Below are positions 13,644 to 25,878 of a DNA stretch of 64,000 nt, piece by piece (the first letter of the stretch is position 1; each line of letters begins with the position of its first letter). The DNA comes from Paragordius varius. Taxonomy: Eukaryota > Nematomorpha. The stretch lies in the NCBI GenBank assembly GCA_964247055.1, contig OZ176055.1, forward strand, positions 3,286,001 through 3,350,000, written 5' to 3'. The notes beneath the pieces were generated by a model that worked only from the letters and a program-made list of their open reading frames with translations, had not been told where the DNA came from and ran no database searches. The translations under genes were made by a program, and so were the position numbers.

Positions 13644-14446
13644 TGTTTAAAAATCAAAGGTAAGGAAAAATTTAAGTAATGTGTTTTTTACATCCTTAAA
13701 ATCTAAATGTCCGGTAAATTATATCATAAATGTATTGTCGCTTTATATCAATTATTTGTCACACTATGCGAATAAAGTGGAATATGGATAACAGTTTTTG
13801 AAAGATAAACCAAAAATATTTTTGCTTTCAGTTTTAAATTACTTATGCAAAAAACTAAATTCCCTAATGTATCATCCATTATATTTTTAATTTGTGTTTT
13901 TTAGGTGATCCGTCTGTTATTTAATAAACCATGACTATATATATATATATATATGTAGTATCTCACAAAATGTTAATCATTTATTTTATAATAGCTTTAC
14001 TATACGGCAATAATTTCAACTTAGCTTAATACATTTTTAAAATAGGTACTTTAATCAAATTAATACAGTCTTTTATTAAAAAATTAAGCTGAAATGCGTA
14101 CAAATATAAAAAATATATATTTTAATTTTCGACTTTTATAGTAAAGTCTTTATAAATACAATGCGTAATTCTCTCAATTTTTAAATTAATACAGTCTTTC
14201 TTGTTAAATACTTTAATATTGTAAATTTTTACAAAATTAAAGTCATATAATCATTAAATGAATACACGTTTTCCAATAAGTTCCTTTAAAGCCAACATTC
14301 TTTTTGGTAATATAAACTAAATGATAAAATATTTAAGTATATTAAGCCTATACAAAGTTATATAGCAAAGTTTGGTGTGTTAGTAATAAGTTTTTGAATT
14401 TTTGGCTAACCACAAAAATGGTATAGATATATCTCAACCTTTAAAC

Positions 14447-14740
14447 CAGGGATGTCCAACACGTTGCCCTCTAAAAAAATTTAGCCCGCGAAAAATTGCG
14501 AAAAATACCAAATATTTAAAAAAAAATGCTATTACCACAAAATCTAAATAAGATTGATGTTTTTTAAACCAATTTCTGAATAATACGTCTATCCACATTT
14601 AGGCAATAAAGCAGCAAAAATTAGTAAATAATAGTAGTTTTATTGTATAAAATTTTTACAATCTTACGTTTAAAATTTAATAATTTATTAAAGTCTATAT
14701 ATTTTTCGACGGCCCGCGAAGCCATAGGTGCAAGACACTG
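14447..14740. mobile_element. hAT-like MITE, copy 2
   Basis: Starts CAGGGATGTCCAACACG and ends GCAAGACACTG, with GCCCGCGAA near both ends. It is flanked by ctttaaac and ttttaaac, an 8-bp target duplication with one difference. No coding content. Confidence 0.75.
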
Positions 14741-14780
14741 TTTTAAACCAAAAGAAAGGTTTCAAAGGCTTTATAAGTAA

Positions 14781-14782
<2 letters not shown>

Positions 14783-14824
<42 letters not shown>
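14783..14824. repeat. (TA)n microsatellite
   Basis: An uninterrupted AT/TA dinucleotide run of about 40 bp. Similar shorter runs lie near 1770, 3010, 6565, 6940, 13935, 18950, 19270, 27520, 51070, 57740 and 60480. They are hypervariable, with no function inferred. Confidence 0.9.
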
Positions 14825-14827
<3 letters not shown>

Positions 14828-15432
14828 TAGAAATAAGTCATGGACTATTCAACTTGACGAAATCATATTTGTAAATACTCAATTTTGAAATGACCAAAGA
14901 TGAAACTGTTGTTATTGTCCAAAAAAAGTTGTCAACACTTTGCTTTATCTTCAAATTCAGTTAACTCTACCGTAAAAATAAATAGATTTTATAGCCGATT
15001 CCCGGATATAAATCCATTTAAATGTTGCATATGCTCATTATGCTTATAAAGCATATAACAAGTAATAATTAAATTATTATGCAGCGAATGTATTAGATTG
15101 ATATATTATAATTTTAACTTAATATTCGTTTCAAATGTGCGAAAAAATAATTCTGTATGCCTAGGTAAAAATGCCAAAATTATTTAGCGAATTTTTATTT
15201 TGTGCTCATTATGTTTTGGTTGGCTACCTTGTAATCGAATGCAATACAGAATTCGATCCAACCTACTAATGAGTTATTTTAACCAAGTAAGACCAAAGAA
15301 ATTTAATTGAATATTCAATTTTAAGGTTAAAATGGATTTATTCCCTTTATTCTTTTATAATACCCTTTTACATACATAGCGGCCAATAGAGTCATTTATT
15401 AAAAATTATTTTTTTTGATCAATTTAATATTA
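14825..15432. other. Gene-free spacer
   Basis: AT-rich spacer downstream of the metalloprotease stop. It presumably holds that gene's 3' untranslated region. No coding or repeat structure is recognised. Confidence 0.4.
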
Positions 15433-18400
15433 TTAAACGGTTAATGGAGTTCCTTCTACGCAGATAGTTGTGTTGTTTATGGGTGTACCATCAGCCAAAA
15501 ATGTAGAATATCCAATAATATATTTGCCATCAAAACAACACAAGTTGCAATCAATATTTGGACCTAATACGCAAAAATATTTATCATAATAATTAGAATA
15601 TTTTTTGGATCAAAAATATTGAAAAAAAATAAATATATAGTTATATGTTAGCTTATATCTCCTCTGTCTTTCCATTTTTGAATATAAGTAGAAATATTAG
15701 GCCCAAAAAAACTTAAACACTCCCGTGTAGAACTGACAGTGATAATGAAAATATCACGCGGCTCAAGTGATTCATTACTTTATAAATATAAAAATTGACG
15801 TGCAAATAAATGCCTTCGAAACGAAAAATTTTTAGTATTGCCCAAAATAATAAGTTATCTACCAAAACTTAAACCAAAACCTTTTTTGTTGTTTTTAAAG
15901 CCATTTTTGTTCCGGTTCTAGATAAAGATACTTTAAAACACCGGTTGCGGAAAAATGGTTTCAGTTTCAAAGATTTTTTGCTAAAAAAATGGTTCAATTA
16001 TTTGGTAAAATGTGTTTCAAACCACGGTCAATACTATCACAAAAAAGGCAAAACAATCAAATCAAGGACCGTCATAAAAGGCGGTTCCGATTTCAAAAAT
16101 TTTTTCCAAATAATTTTACAATTATTTTTAAACTCTTACCCGATTAAAATCGAGTCTGATCCTTAAGTTGTTTAGCGGCTAATTACAAAAAACGAGACAA
16201 AAAATGTGTGTAAGTTTAAAAACATAATTATATATAAGATAGTGATTACTGTATGTGCTGTTCCTTAACTTGGTACTACAAAGGTATTGATTTTTTGCTT
16301 TGGGACCTTGTTCATACAATCCACAACTCTTCAAATATATATATATATTTACTTTGTGACATATTTTGTGTTCGTGTTTATCACCCACGCAATAATCAAG
16401 ATTGTAACCATCGCTAAAAGAGAATAATTAAAGCCTTTATTACGGTATACATTTCAATATATGGTTGCTTATTTCACACTATAGATAGACGATTTGCATC
16501 ATCACAGTAGTGTATGGAAAAAACAGCAAAATGTTGAATAAACATTTTTTACCTTTCTTTTTTCATACAGTACTGTGTTGCAAATCGCCCAACTGTAGTG
16601 TGAAATAAGCAACCATTAAAAAGCATACTGAATATATTTGAGGCCATTACTTATATAATTTAAGGGCAAGATCCATAATCGGTAGATTTTGGCAACATTT
16701 TGGTTTTATATGTTTACGTTTATATGGGAATCTGGCCCCGATTTTTTGTATTTTTAACCATAATTAACTATATCTTAAGACAGGCTCCAATTGTCAATCA
16801 CCCAAATTTTAAATTAAACATATTCTAAAGTTTGATTCCTACAAAACCATAATTCATCTTGACCAAAAATAATAATATCAAAGGTACAAAATAATAATTG
16901 GACTTTGCTTAAAATAAATGCTAAATAAATGTATATACTATTCAAATTTACAATATCGTTTTCTGGTTTGATAACCTAGAGGACAAAACCCTTTGCAAGA
17001 CGACCATTTACTCCAATGACCCCATGATCCTTTATTGAGTTTGGGTATTTTCCTTTCTTCAATGCATTTTCCATGCAAACAAATCTACACAATTCAATAA
17101 TAAATTGAATCATCCAAATGAGTAATATTATGTTTTGGCGAAATTGACTAAATTAGATGACAAATGGCTTCGCGTGCCGCATTTTTAACTCATAAAACGG
17201 GCGGCAGCATTCGAAATATACATTGACATTCTTAAATAAGACTTTATTTATTGGGTAGATTTATATGGAATTTTTTTTAAGAAATATTATATTAAGATTT
17301 TGTAAAAATTAAATTATGAATTTCCAAATTTTACTCCGGGCGCACATAAAGTTTCGGAGGGCCGCATGCGGCTCGCAAGTAGGTATTTTTTACAAGCAAT
17401 GTGGATCCTAGATATGTTTGATTCTAAATAACTTATTCAATATTTATAACAATTTGAAATATGAAAATCCTTAAAACCTGTAACCTTTTCCTTTTCTCTT
17501 ATAATTATATTATAATAATTTTAGCTCACTTATGTTTTAAAGTTATATGGAAATTACTGATGATTTTTGGTCTTATATGGCGTTTAAATTCTTCTTGCCA
17601 ATCTATTGGAGACTTAGGTCCCTACTGCATCTCTAAAATTTGATACACTATGATATCTAAAACGATATTTTTTTATTTAATAATGTAGATAAAATTCCAC
17701 CTTTCCAGTTGTAGATTGGGATAAATACTCTTTCCCTCCATCTATGGTACAAGATGTGCCGTCTAAGGGCGGCTGATTATTAGTTCCGAATTGACTTGAA
17801 TTTATACAGACGAGGATGTTACAATTCGATTCCTGGAGCACATGAAAAAATAAAATAGACAAAAATTTAAGGGTCTCTCTAGATAAAATATAACATTTAG
17901 ATTTAAATAATATCTTTTATCTAGATCAGGGGTGTATAACACGTGGCTGCAGGGCTGTATAGTTTTTATGTGCAGCCCGCGAAGCCATTTGTGTTGGACA
18001 ACCTCAATACAGATATTATTGTGGTTTGTTACAACATAAAATAATTAAATAAATTTACCTGCAAATTGATAAAATAATCCACACCATAGTTAATTTGACA
18101 TTGCTGGTCAAACATAGTTTTACCGGGATACTTTTGGGTATTCATTGTTAAGTCAAAATTTTGTTTTTTCAATAAACAATCGGATCGCGATGATCTGCAC
18201 ACCAACATAAATAATTTAAAAAAACAGTTATCCGAATTAATAAACTCATGCTTAACATGAATATTTTAGTATTTTTAACTAAAATATTAATTTACAAAAA
18301 TATTCTTAAATGGGATGTGGCTCCTGTATTTAATGAGGCACTTGAAATCCGAAGGATTCTATCTATCCAATGTGTTTACACCTAAGCATACATATCGTAA

Positions 18401-21400
18401 ATTTCTCCAATAATATCTAATTCCTAGGAATATCTCAAAAGCATGTGCAAAGTTATTCAACTATAAACCATGTGTTTAAAAAATCATGTTAAACTTTTTA
18501 AATAACTGGATATAAATATGAAGTATCAAGTTTAGCTAGCTATATAGATTAAATATTTGCCGTTAAACGAAAAAAAGCAGGATCATAAGCCCCCTCCGAA
18601 ACTTATTTGGATATATAAAGAGTTAGAAACCTTAATGTATTATGAATTTCAGCAACACAACATTCAGACCAAGTAAATCGACGAAATCCTTGGCTAAAGT
18701 AATGCATAATTCCTCGTTTGCTTGCCCATGTACATCCATTATCCATATCATGGAGACAGCCCATTCTGACAAAACATTCAAGTTAATGTTTAAGATAAAC
18801 ATGAATAAATTTATGGTTTTAGTGACAAAATATTAATGTTTTTGTAATAATTTGCACAATATTTAACTTTGGATTAATGAAGAATTCAGACAATTTCACA
18901 TACGATACAAAATGAGTTTGAGTCTTAATTATTTAGATTAGTATATATGCATATATATATATATATATATATTAAACTTTTTATTTAAGATAATTCATGT
19001 CAAAATAAAGTAGCAGGATATTTTTGTTAAGGTTATGGTATCAATTAAAGGAGTTCAAAAACACGCCTATTTTTCATAAATTATATTTTTGTTGATCATA
19101 TTATATTTCAAAAATAAATGGATAAATATTTAAAATGCTCAATATTATCGAATCTTTCTAATATTTTGTTTAAATCAAATGGCAAATTTTAAATCCGCGG
19201 CCTTTTAAAATTTTTTCTCCCTCCCTTTCCAGGGATTCCAAAGGGCGATACTTAAATTATTCAAGAAATATATATATATATATATATATAATTTAATGAA
19301 CCACACATTTCAAAAATATAGTGTGTATAAATGGCAAGAAAGGCGTATATGTGTGGTTTTTTAAAAATATAGAGTTATATTTGATAATATTCAATTTTTC
19401 GTTTTTCAAGAGGTTTAACAATGTATTTCTTAAGAAGTATTATATACGCGTTTCTAGCCATTTATATTAACTAAATATATATATGATTACAAATGTCCAA
19501 TTTCGTGTCCAATTACTTGGGCTGTATCCAAACCCATATCATAGGTATTGACAACGCTTTTTTCAACGTCACATATTTTACCTAAGGGGGCCAACCCTTT
19601 CACACCAATATACAGTAAAAATTGGAATTATACGGACAAAACGTAAAAATATTAAGTTAATAAATTTTTTTCAAAAGACAACCAAACTTTTTCAAACCTT
19701 ATGATTTCCTTTTTAAGCTACTTAAATTGTAAATATAATAAATGATTACCTTGGTAATATAGATCTCTATTTCATACTTTGTAATTTTAAGCAATGATTT
19801 AACACAAAAAATCAAGATTTGAAAAGTGTGATTGTCTTTTAAAGAAAAATATTTGTTATTTTTATAATTTGTCGAATTTTTATTAGGTTTATATTCTAAC
19901 CATTGGAAAATATTAATAATTATATATATACACATACCAACTATGGGGCTATTTTTCGTTATTTTACTATATAATATAGGTTGATATAAAATATTGCAAA
20001 CAATTGACAATAATATTGAATTAAAAGATTTTCAAATCATGAAAGTAACTTTGAAATCAATATGGCTACATCCATAGATGAATCCTTAACACGACTCCTG
20101 ATAAAATTATTTATAGTTACGTTCCAGTCATCAGTTATAACTTTGTTAACCTAATAATTTAATGCATTCATATACCGGATAATTTTTAATTCCTTTCAGT
20201 TGAAATTGGATATTGGCTTCGATTGAGAAGTGGCGAAAAATGGAATTTAACTAAGAATTAATAAATTTACAAAACATTTAATCAATTTGTTAGGGGCATT
20301 TACGCATCTTATATTTTATCAATTAATAATTCATGTAAATGAAATATAACACGATGGTATTAGTTATAATTTTTAAAATTACATATTTGAAAAAAAAAGT
20401 TATAATTTTATTTTTCTTTAGATAATAAATACAGTTATGTATCCTTTATTTTATTAAAAATTATTTTATTTTTCTTTAAATAGGTATTTTGTTTAAGAAT
20501 GGAAAAAACAAATGCTCTATGGTAATTTTTATACTTTTTTGAGAAATATGATATTGTTAATACCATAGAGCACTTGTTTTTTCCATTCAACAAATATTTA
20601 TACCCATTTAACGAAAGAAAAATTTTTGATATAATAAAGGATACATGACTGTATAAAAATCGATTTTTTATCAAATGGGTGAAAAAAAGTTAAATAAAAT
20701 TAAAATCTTGAATTTTTTATTATATTGGGAAAAAATTGTAATTAAATTAGTATGTGATTCCATAAGAAATATGTAAAATAATTTAAGCCTTTTATTCAAA
20801 CAAAACGGGATATGAATGTACACTAAAAATAATATCTTTTCATCAAAATATTATTTTGTGTGTTATAATATAAATTTATTATACTTGGCATGCTATGTAG
20901 GGTAGATAATTTAGAGATGTATCAAGGGCAACTTTAGTTACGAAAAACACTCCCTCTATCACATATGGACCAGTTATGTATTTCCTTGCAACTTTAAGCG
21001 TCTTGTGTTGCCGAATCATCGGTTCTTGTTTAAAAAAACAAATTTTCATTATATATAACATACAGTAAATTAAAATTATACGGGCAAAGCGTAAAAATAT
21101 TAAGACAAATATTTTTTCAAAAAGACATCCATACTTTTTCAAACCTTAATTTTTCCTCTATGAGCTATTTATTACGATTATAAAATATAAAATTGATTGC
21201 GTTAGCAATATATATCTCTAATTCACACGATTCTATTTAAAAAAATAAAGATTTAAATAATGTGATTGTCTTTTAGAAAAAAATATTTGTCTTTACAAAT
21301 TTAACTTTTGTCTGATAATTTCAGTTTTTACTGTACATGCTAAAATGTTTTAGCCGGATCAAATTTTACAATTTAAAAAAATTAAAAATTAACCCTTGCT

Positions 21401-22289
21401 AAATACTCAAAATTTTAATATAGTTTTTGAATACCGTATGGTAAATAATCTAGAATTCCTTCATGATATATGGCAGAAAGGCTTGAGTGACGGCGAATTC
21501 GCTTGACAATATGGACACCTTTTTTCCCTGCCTTGTAGGGTTCAAGGATGTATTGATAATATTTGTCGGTAAATATTGCTTTCTTTTATAAAACAATTAT
21601 ATAAAAATTATTTACACACTTACAAAACAAAAGCTATAGGGAAAAAATTGGGAATAAACCATTTTTTTCTTGGTGTACTCCAAAACGACCTCATAAATTT
21701 CGCTGGAAACATCATTAAAAGGTTGAAAATCATCGGTGGAATAGTCAAATTTATCACCATGTTTTCCAACAAACTCAAATTTTTCGCCTCTATCTAGGGC
21801 AGAAGGATTAGCATTATTTTTATTTTTATCACCATTTTGTAGATATTGGAGTTTAACCCAACCATGATGAATGCGGGCATCAATATAATGCCAGTGCCTT
21901 GAATCATAAATATCGGTAAAGAAATCATTCGAAAGAACGTACGGTGCTTTCTTAAATTTAAAAATTAATATCAGTATTTGGGGCGCACTTGTATTGAAAC
22001 GTGAACCATTTTGATCATTTTGTAGAGTAATGGTCATTTTTACATGTTTATGTTTTTGCTGAATTTTAGACATTTTATCTATCCTTTCACTGGGGAATTG
22101 TTTTGTAAGCAGTTGTCTACTCAATTTACTTCTATTTCTTGCATCGTTATTAACATTAATTTCCACGATAGAATTGGGATAGACATATCCAAAGACCTCG
22201 TATCTTACGGCACATTGGATACCAATTAATGTGATATAAATTAAGGTTAAAGTAACTAAAATTAATTTATGCCTTATATTATTATTCAT
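15433..22289 (-). CDS. Secreted ADAMTS-like zinc metalloprotease (M12B reprolysin), ~13 exons
   Basis: Exons in transcript order: 22289-21660, 21582-21435, 21024-20885, 20250-20176, 20150-20050, ~19610-19491, 18765-18631, 18194-18059, 17832-17701, 17084-16939, 16413-16353, 16328-16250, 15563-15433. The first in-frame ATG is followed by a hydrophobic signal peptide (LILVTLTLIYITLIGIQC). The 5' half matches a propeptide; the catalytic domain has the zinc site HEIGHLMGCLHD split across two exons, then Met-turn RGIMHYF and WSECCV. After it come an ADAMTS-type Cys-rich stretch (YPGKTMFDQQC, PPLDGTSC), CLHGKCIEE, a thrombospondin-1-like repeat (SWGHWSKWSSC ... YCVGD ... KICHK), and a last exon with FLADGTPINNTTICVEGTP. 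Every junction is in phase except entry to the HEIGH exon, where a MITE abuts the exon. About 675 residues. Substrate unknown. Related secreted proteases are common in ticks and mites. Confidence 0.88.
16461..16616. mobile_element. Hairpin MITE (TGGTTGCTTATT family), copy 2
   Basis: The left arm ATGGTTGCTTATTTCACACT and the right arm AGTGTGAAATAAGCAACCAT are exact inverted repeats. Inner arms GTAGTGTATGGAAAAAA and TTTTTTCATACAGTACTG extend the hairpin. It is 156 bp and non-coding, in a metalloprotease intron. It is better preserved than the copy at 3054. Confidence 0.85.
17158..17382. mobile_element. hAT-like MITE, copy 3 (diverged)
   Basis: Carries AAATGGCTTCGCG at the left, GCGGCAGCATTCGAAATATA, and GGAGGGCCGCATGCGGCTCGC at the right, matching the family in reverse orientation. 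Terminal bases are eroded. It is intronic in the metalloprotease gene. Confidence 0.55.
17937..18004. mobile_element. hAT-like MITE, copy 4, internally deleted
   Basis: Both ends of the family are present (CAGGGGTGTATAACACGTGG and GCGAAGCCATTTGTGTTGGA), but only ~30 bp lie between them, making a ~68-bp deletion derivative. It sits between two metalloprotease exons. Confidence 0.65.
19613..19887. mobile_element. Tc1/mariner-like MITE, copy 3, abutting a catalytic exon
   Basis: Starts CAGTAAAAATTGGAATTATA after TA and shares the TACGGACAAAACGTAAAAAT block; the far end (GTCGAATTTTTATTA) is diverged. Its left end is the immediate 5' border of the metalloprotease exon carrying HEIGH, so it sits exactly where a splice acceptor would be expected. 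Confidence 0.75.
21063..21333. mobile_element. Tc1/mariner-like MITE, copy 4
   Basis: CAGTAAATTAAAATTATACG at the left, TTTCAGTTTTTACTG at the right, flanked by TA on both sides. 271 bp. It lies 38 bp upstream of the acceptor of a metalloprotease exon. Confidence 0.8.
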
Positions 22290-23809
22290 AAATTTTATGG
22301 GTTTTTTTTTAATATTTAAAAATTTGTTGGTATAATGAAAATGGTTCAAAGAATGTTTTATTCATTTTTACCGAAAATGACCTTGAATCAAAGAAAATTA
22401 ATTAAATATATCATCAACCTGTATTTGTGCAAAATATTAACATCAAATTAATATAAAAGGAAAAAATATTCATTTTAAAAACATCTGAATTGAAAATTTA
22501 AATTAAAGAAAATTATTGAAAAAACCATGAGATAGGATGGTCGGCAAAAAATTATTTTATCAAACCGTCTAAACTTACTATTATATGTAAACAGCATTTT
22601 CCTTTTTTTGATTAAACATTGAATCTTAGTTTCCAAGGGTTTGCCAAATATATATTTTAAACTGAGGAGACGGCTTTTAAAAATGAACAACAAAAATTTA
22701 TTTAAGATATTTGTTGAAAGGTTTAAATTAATATGATAGTATAATATTTATCCAAAAGATAAAATTTTAAAAAAAAATATATTTTGTTGGATTCTAAATA
22801 ACTCTAAGTCACAGCGACGCGAGAAGGGCTAAGCTAGTACACGATAAAATATAAAAATTTGTAAAAGTTAATTACAGTGATACCTTTATTTAACATAAGC
22901 TAATAAAAGCTCATCCTTGAAATAAAATATAAGGTGGTGTATTGAAAAAAATTAATTAATTCATTTAAATTCAAATCTTATTAATATTATATTTTGTTGA
23001 TATACACAATATATGGTAACAAACAACGAATGGTTATAATTAAAACAATATTTTTCCTATTTTTTATAAACATATATTTTGGTTATTTAATTATGAACAA
23101 ACTTACGCTACTGTAAATGACAAAAATATTAGGAGCATATCGCGCGCTTATAATTGAATTAAAAAATTTTAACAGGATAAATGTTAAATGTGTTATATCA
23201 TCATCATTAGCACATATACTCTATCAAATGCTAAAAATGCAACATATTTGCCCATAAGGATTTATATGGAGGATATATGAGAAGGCAAACTGGCATATGC
23301 TGGAATCATCAACTCATGATGATTAATTTTTAAGAAATGAACCATTATCATTTTATTCAGCCATATTATAAAATTCATTAAAAGTTTACCCTTACTTTGT
23401 ATACACCTGCATCTCAAACTTACCATTTTAAACTCATTTCCAACCATTATTAAATGCCTAATATATTGATGTTAGGTGCTTTTTTTACTATTTTCCAAAA
23501 AATGTAAAATCTTTATTATAATTCGGCTTAGGAATCGGATTACATAAAATAAATTTTTATGAATATGACTGTGCTTAACATTATTAAAGTACAAAGAAAA
23601 TAATATAAAATAATGTGAGTATGTCGATTTTTAAGATATAATCGAATAAAAATAATTGAATTTTTTATAGTTTACTGAAGTGACCTAGGAAAATATCTAA
23701 GTTTTGTGTGACGTTATATATTTCGGAAATTAATAAACACTATTCAATTTTTCTAATTTTCAATTAATATTTGTGAATTAACTATATAATTACATTATAG
23801 ATAAAAAAT
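22290..23809. other. Gene-free spacer between the metalloprotease and TMEM147
   Basis: AT-rich, with no splice-flanked coding segment seen on either strand. It holds the promoter region of the metalloprotease and the 3' end of TMEM147. No recognisable repeat. Confidence 0.45.
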
Positions 23810-24642
23810 TTAATAATAATTTATTTTATTCTTCAAATTATTTACAGAATTCAAACCAAAACTGTATATAAGCAAGGAAATGGTAAAGCAAACTTTGATT
23901 AACAAGATTTGCCAGTATGATATATGCAAATATGCCTGGAGCAAGCTAAATAATTAATATTTTATATTAACTTGAACAACAAATTCCTATAAGATGAAAG
24001 CGTTAAACCAATCCCTATTAGCGTTATAATTCCATTATCTTTAGTTCGTGTCAACACTACAATAAGTGTTGTAATGGCCAAAAGGTTTAACTATAATTAA
24101 AAAGGATGAATATATTGATATATATTTAACGATAAATAATATTATTTTTATTACCAAATTTATGTGAGATTCAAAACAAGATTGCAAGGGTTTAATATCA
24201 AAATCTAAGCTACGGGCACCAAACCAAAACACAAAAAAATTGTTCAATAAAACATCCACAAAGCCCCACCCAACCGTAGTGCATAAAGCTTTGTAATCGG
24301 CAAACAAACTCAAATTGGACATATAAAAATATAGTGCCAGGTAATCAATAATATCCAAACTACCCAAAACAATATCCTATAATTAAATATTTTAATACTT
24401 CTCGCAATTCAAATTTAGTTATAAATTTAGATGAATCGTAGGATGGAACAAAAGTTGCGATACACAACATTTTAACCAATTGAACGAGTAAAAAGTAAAA
24501 TCCGGCATTAATACATTTCCAAAATGCATTATAATCAGATCTAAAATATTATTTTTAAATCTTACAAGCCACTATATTTATAAATTATGAAATAAGGCAC
24601 ATAGCATAGAGCGAGACAATTTAAAAAATATATGTAGGTCAT
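23810..24642 (-). CDS. TMEM147: TMEM147, ER membrane protein, complete, 5 exons, 231 aa
   Basis: Exons in transcript order are 24642-24566, 24540-24399, 24376-24155, 24090-23972 and 23945-23810, all GT-AG and in phase, 696 nt including stop. The start MTYIYFLNCLALCYVPYF matches the TMEM147 N-terminus MTLFHFGNCFALAYFPYF. Other diagnostic blocks are IIYKYSGLSDYNAFWKC, VQLVKMLCIATFVP, DIIDYLALYFYMS, LGWxFxD-like VGWGFVDVLL and FWFGARSLDFDIK. The length is close to the human protein (224 aa). It has about seven hydrophobic segments. In vertebrates TMEM147 is part of the BOS complex (with Nicalin and NOMO) at the multipass translocon. It is a compact gene with introns of 22-64 bp, and most exons are too short to show as long open frames. 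Confidence 0.93.
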
Positions 24643-24956
24643 ATGGTAAATTTACATTGATGAAACATACTGATAGAATAAATAATTGTAGAATACATAA
24701 TTATATGCTTTATTTCATCCCGCTTTGATCTTCAGAAAGTAAATTAATGATTCAAAGTATACAATAATGTATGGTGCCGATAATCACTTATTGGTGGAAA
24801 ACAGTCTCTTTCCATACATGAATCGTGTTTATCATATAAAAGATATATTACAAAGTGTCCTGGAAAAAATATTTTGATAATATAAATATAATCTAATAGG
24901 AATCGGAATTATCAACGTATTTTTTGTTTTGGCTTATACGAGTGATAAAATCTAGA

Positions 24957-25878
24957 CCAGTAACTGCTCCATATCAAAAAGTGGCAAAATTTTCGCACAT
25001 CTGTTAAAAAAAAATTTTTGGTGCAAGCTAAAGGCTTCGTTCTAAAAAACATCACCAAAATATATAATAAACTACATAAAATCAAAATTTTTATAAAATA
25101 TTAATTTTTGATGTGGGCTCCGAAATTTTGCTTCTTCAAAATAAGTTCATGTTCTTAAAGGAGAAAATGCCGATTTTGGGGAAAATTGGTTTAAGACGTT
25201 AAACGTATAATTATTTATCAAAAAATGCATACTTTGCTCAAAATTGAATTTTTAGTGAAATTCGATGAAGCGACTTTAATGGTAAGCATGGTGGAAATTG
25301 GTAAAATCTCTAGGATATTAAAACACTTTTTATATATATTTAATGATACCAAACAATCTACCACCCCAGAATTTTGATTAATATACGTTCGTCTTAAAAT
25401 TTAAATGTAAATTATTTTAAAAATTTACCCAAATTAAAATGAAAACGTAACTTTAAATTAAATTTTTGATGTGACAGAAATGTATCATCGAATTATATTA
25501 AAAGATATTTTCGAAAGGTATTTTATACCCTTACCGCCATGATTAAAAATACCATAAAACTCGCTTCACCAAAATTCTCTTAAAAATTAAATTTTTATAC
25601 AAAAAATAGATTTTTTCAAAAATATGTATTTGATACCATAATCCAGCATAAAAAATATAAAATCTCGGCTATATTGCTTTTTAAAAGGACCAGCCCATTT
25701 TATATGAACGAATTTAGGAGATAAAAATTTAAATTTTATAAAAAAAATTGCGTTTTTATGTTTATTATATATTTTAGTAATATTTTTAAGAAGCCTTTTG
25801 CTATATTCAAAAACATTTTTTATGAAATGTGCCCAAATTTTGCCATTTTCTGCATGTGTGGAACAGTTACGACAAAAA
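24957..25878. mobile_element. ~920-bp element with long terminal inverted repeats
   Basis: The left end (GTAACTGCTCCATATC ... AGTGGCAAAATTTTCGCACA) is mirrored at the right end (GTAACTGTTCCACACATGC ... AATGGCAAAATTTGGGCACA in reverse complement). Homology continues for over 100 bp into each arm (ACCAAAATATATAATAAAC). No transposase frame. A stretch containing GATGTGGGCTCC is shared with the repeat at 49511-50560. Confidence 0.65.
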
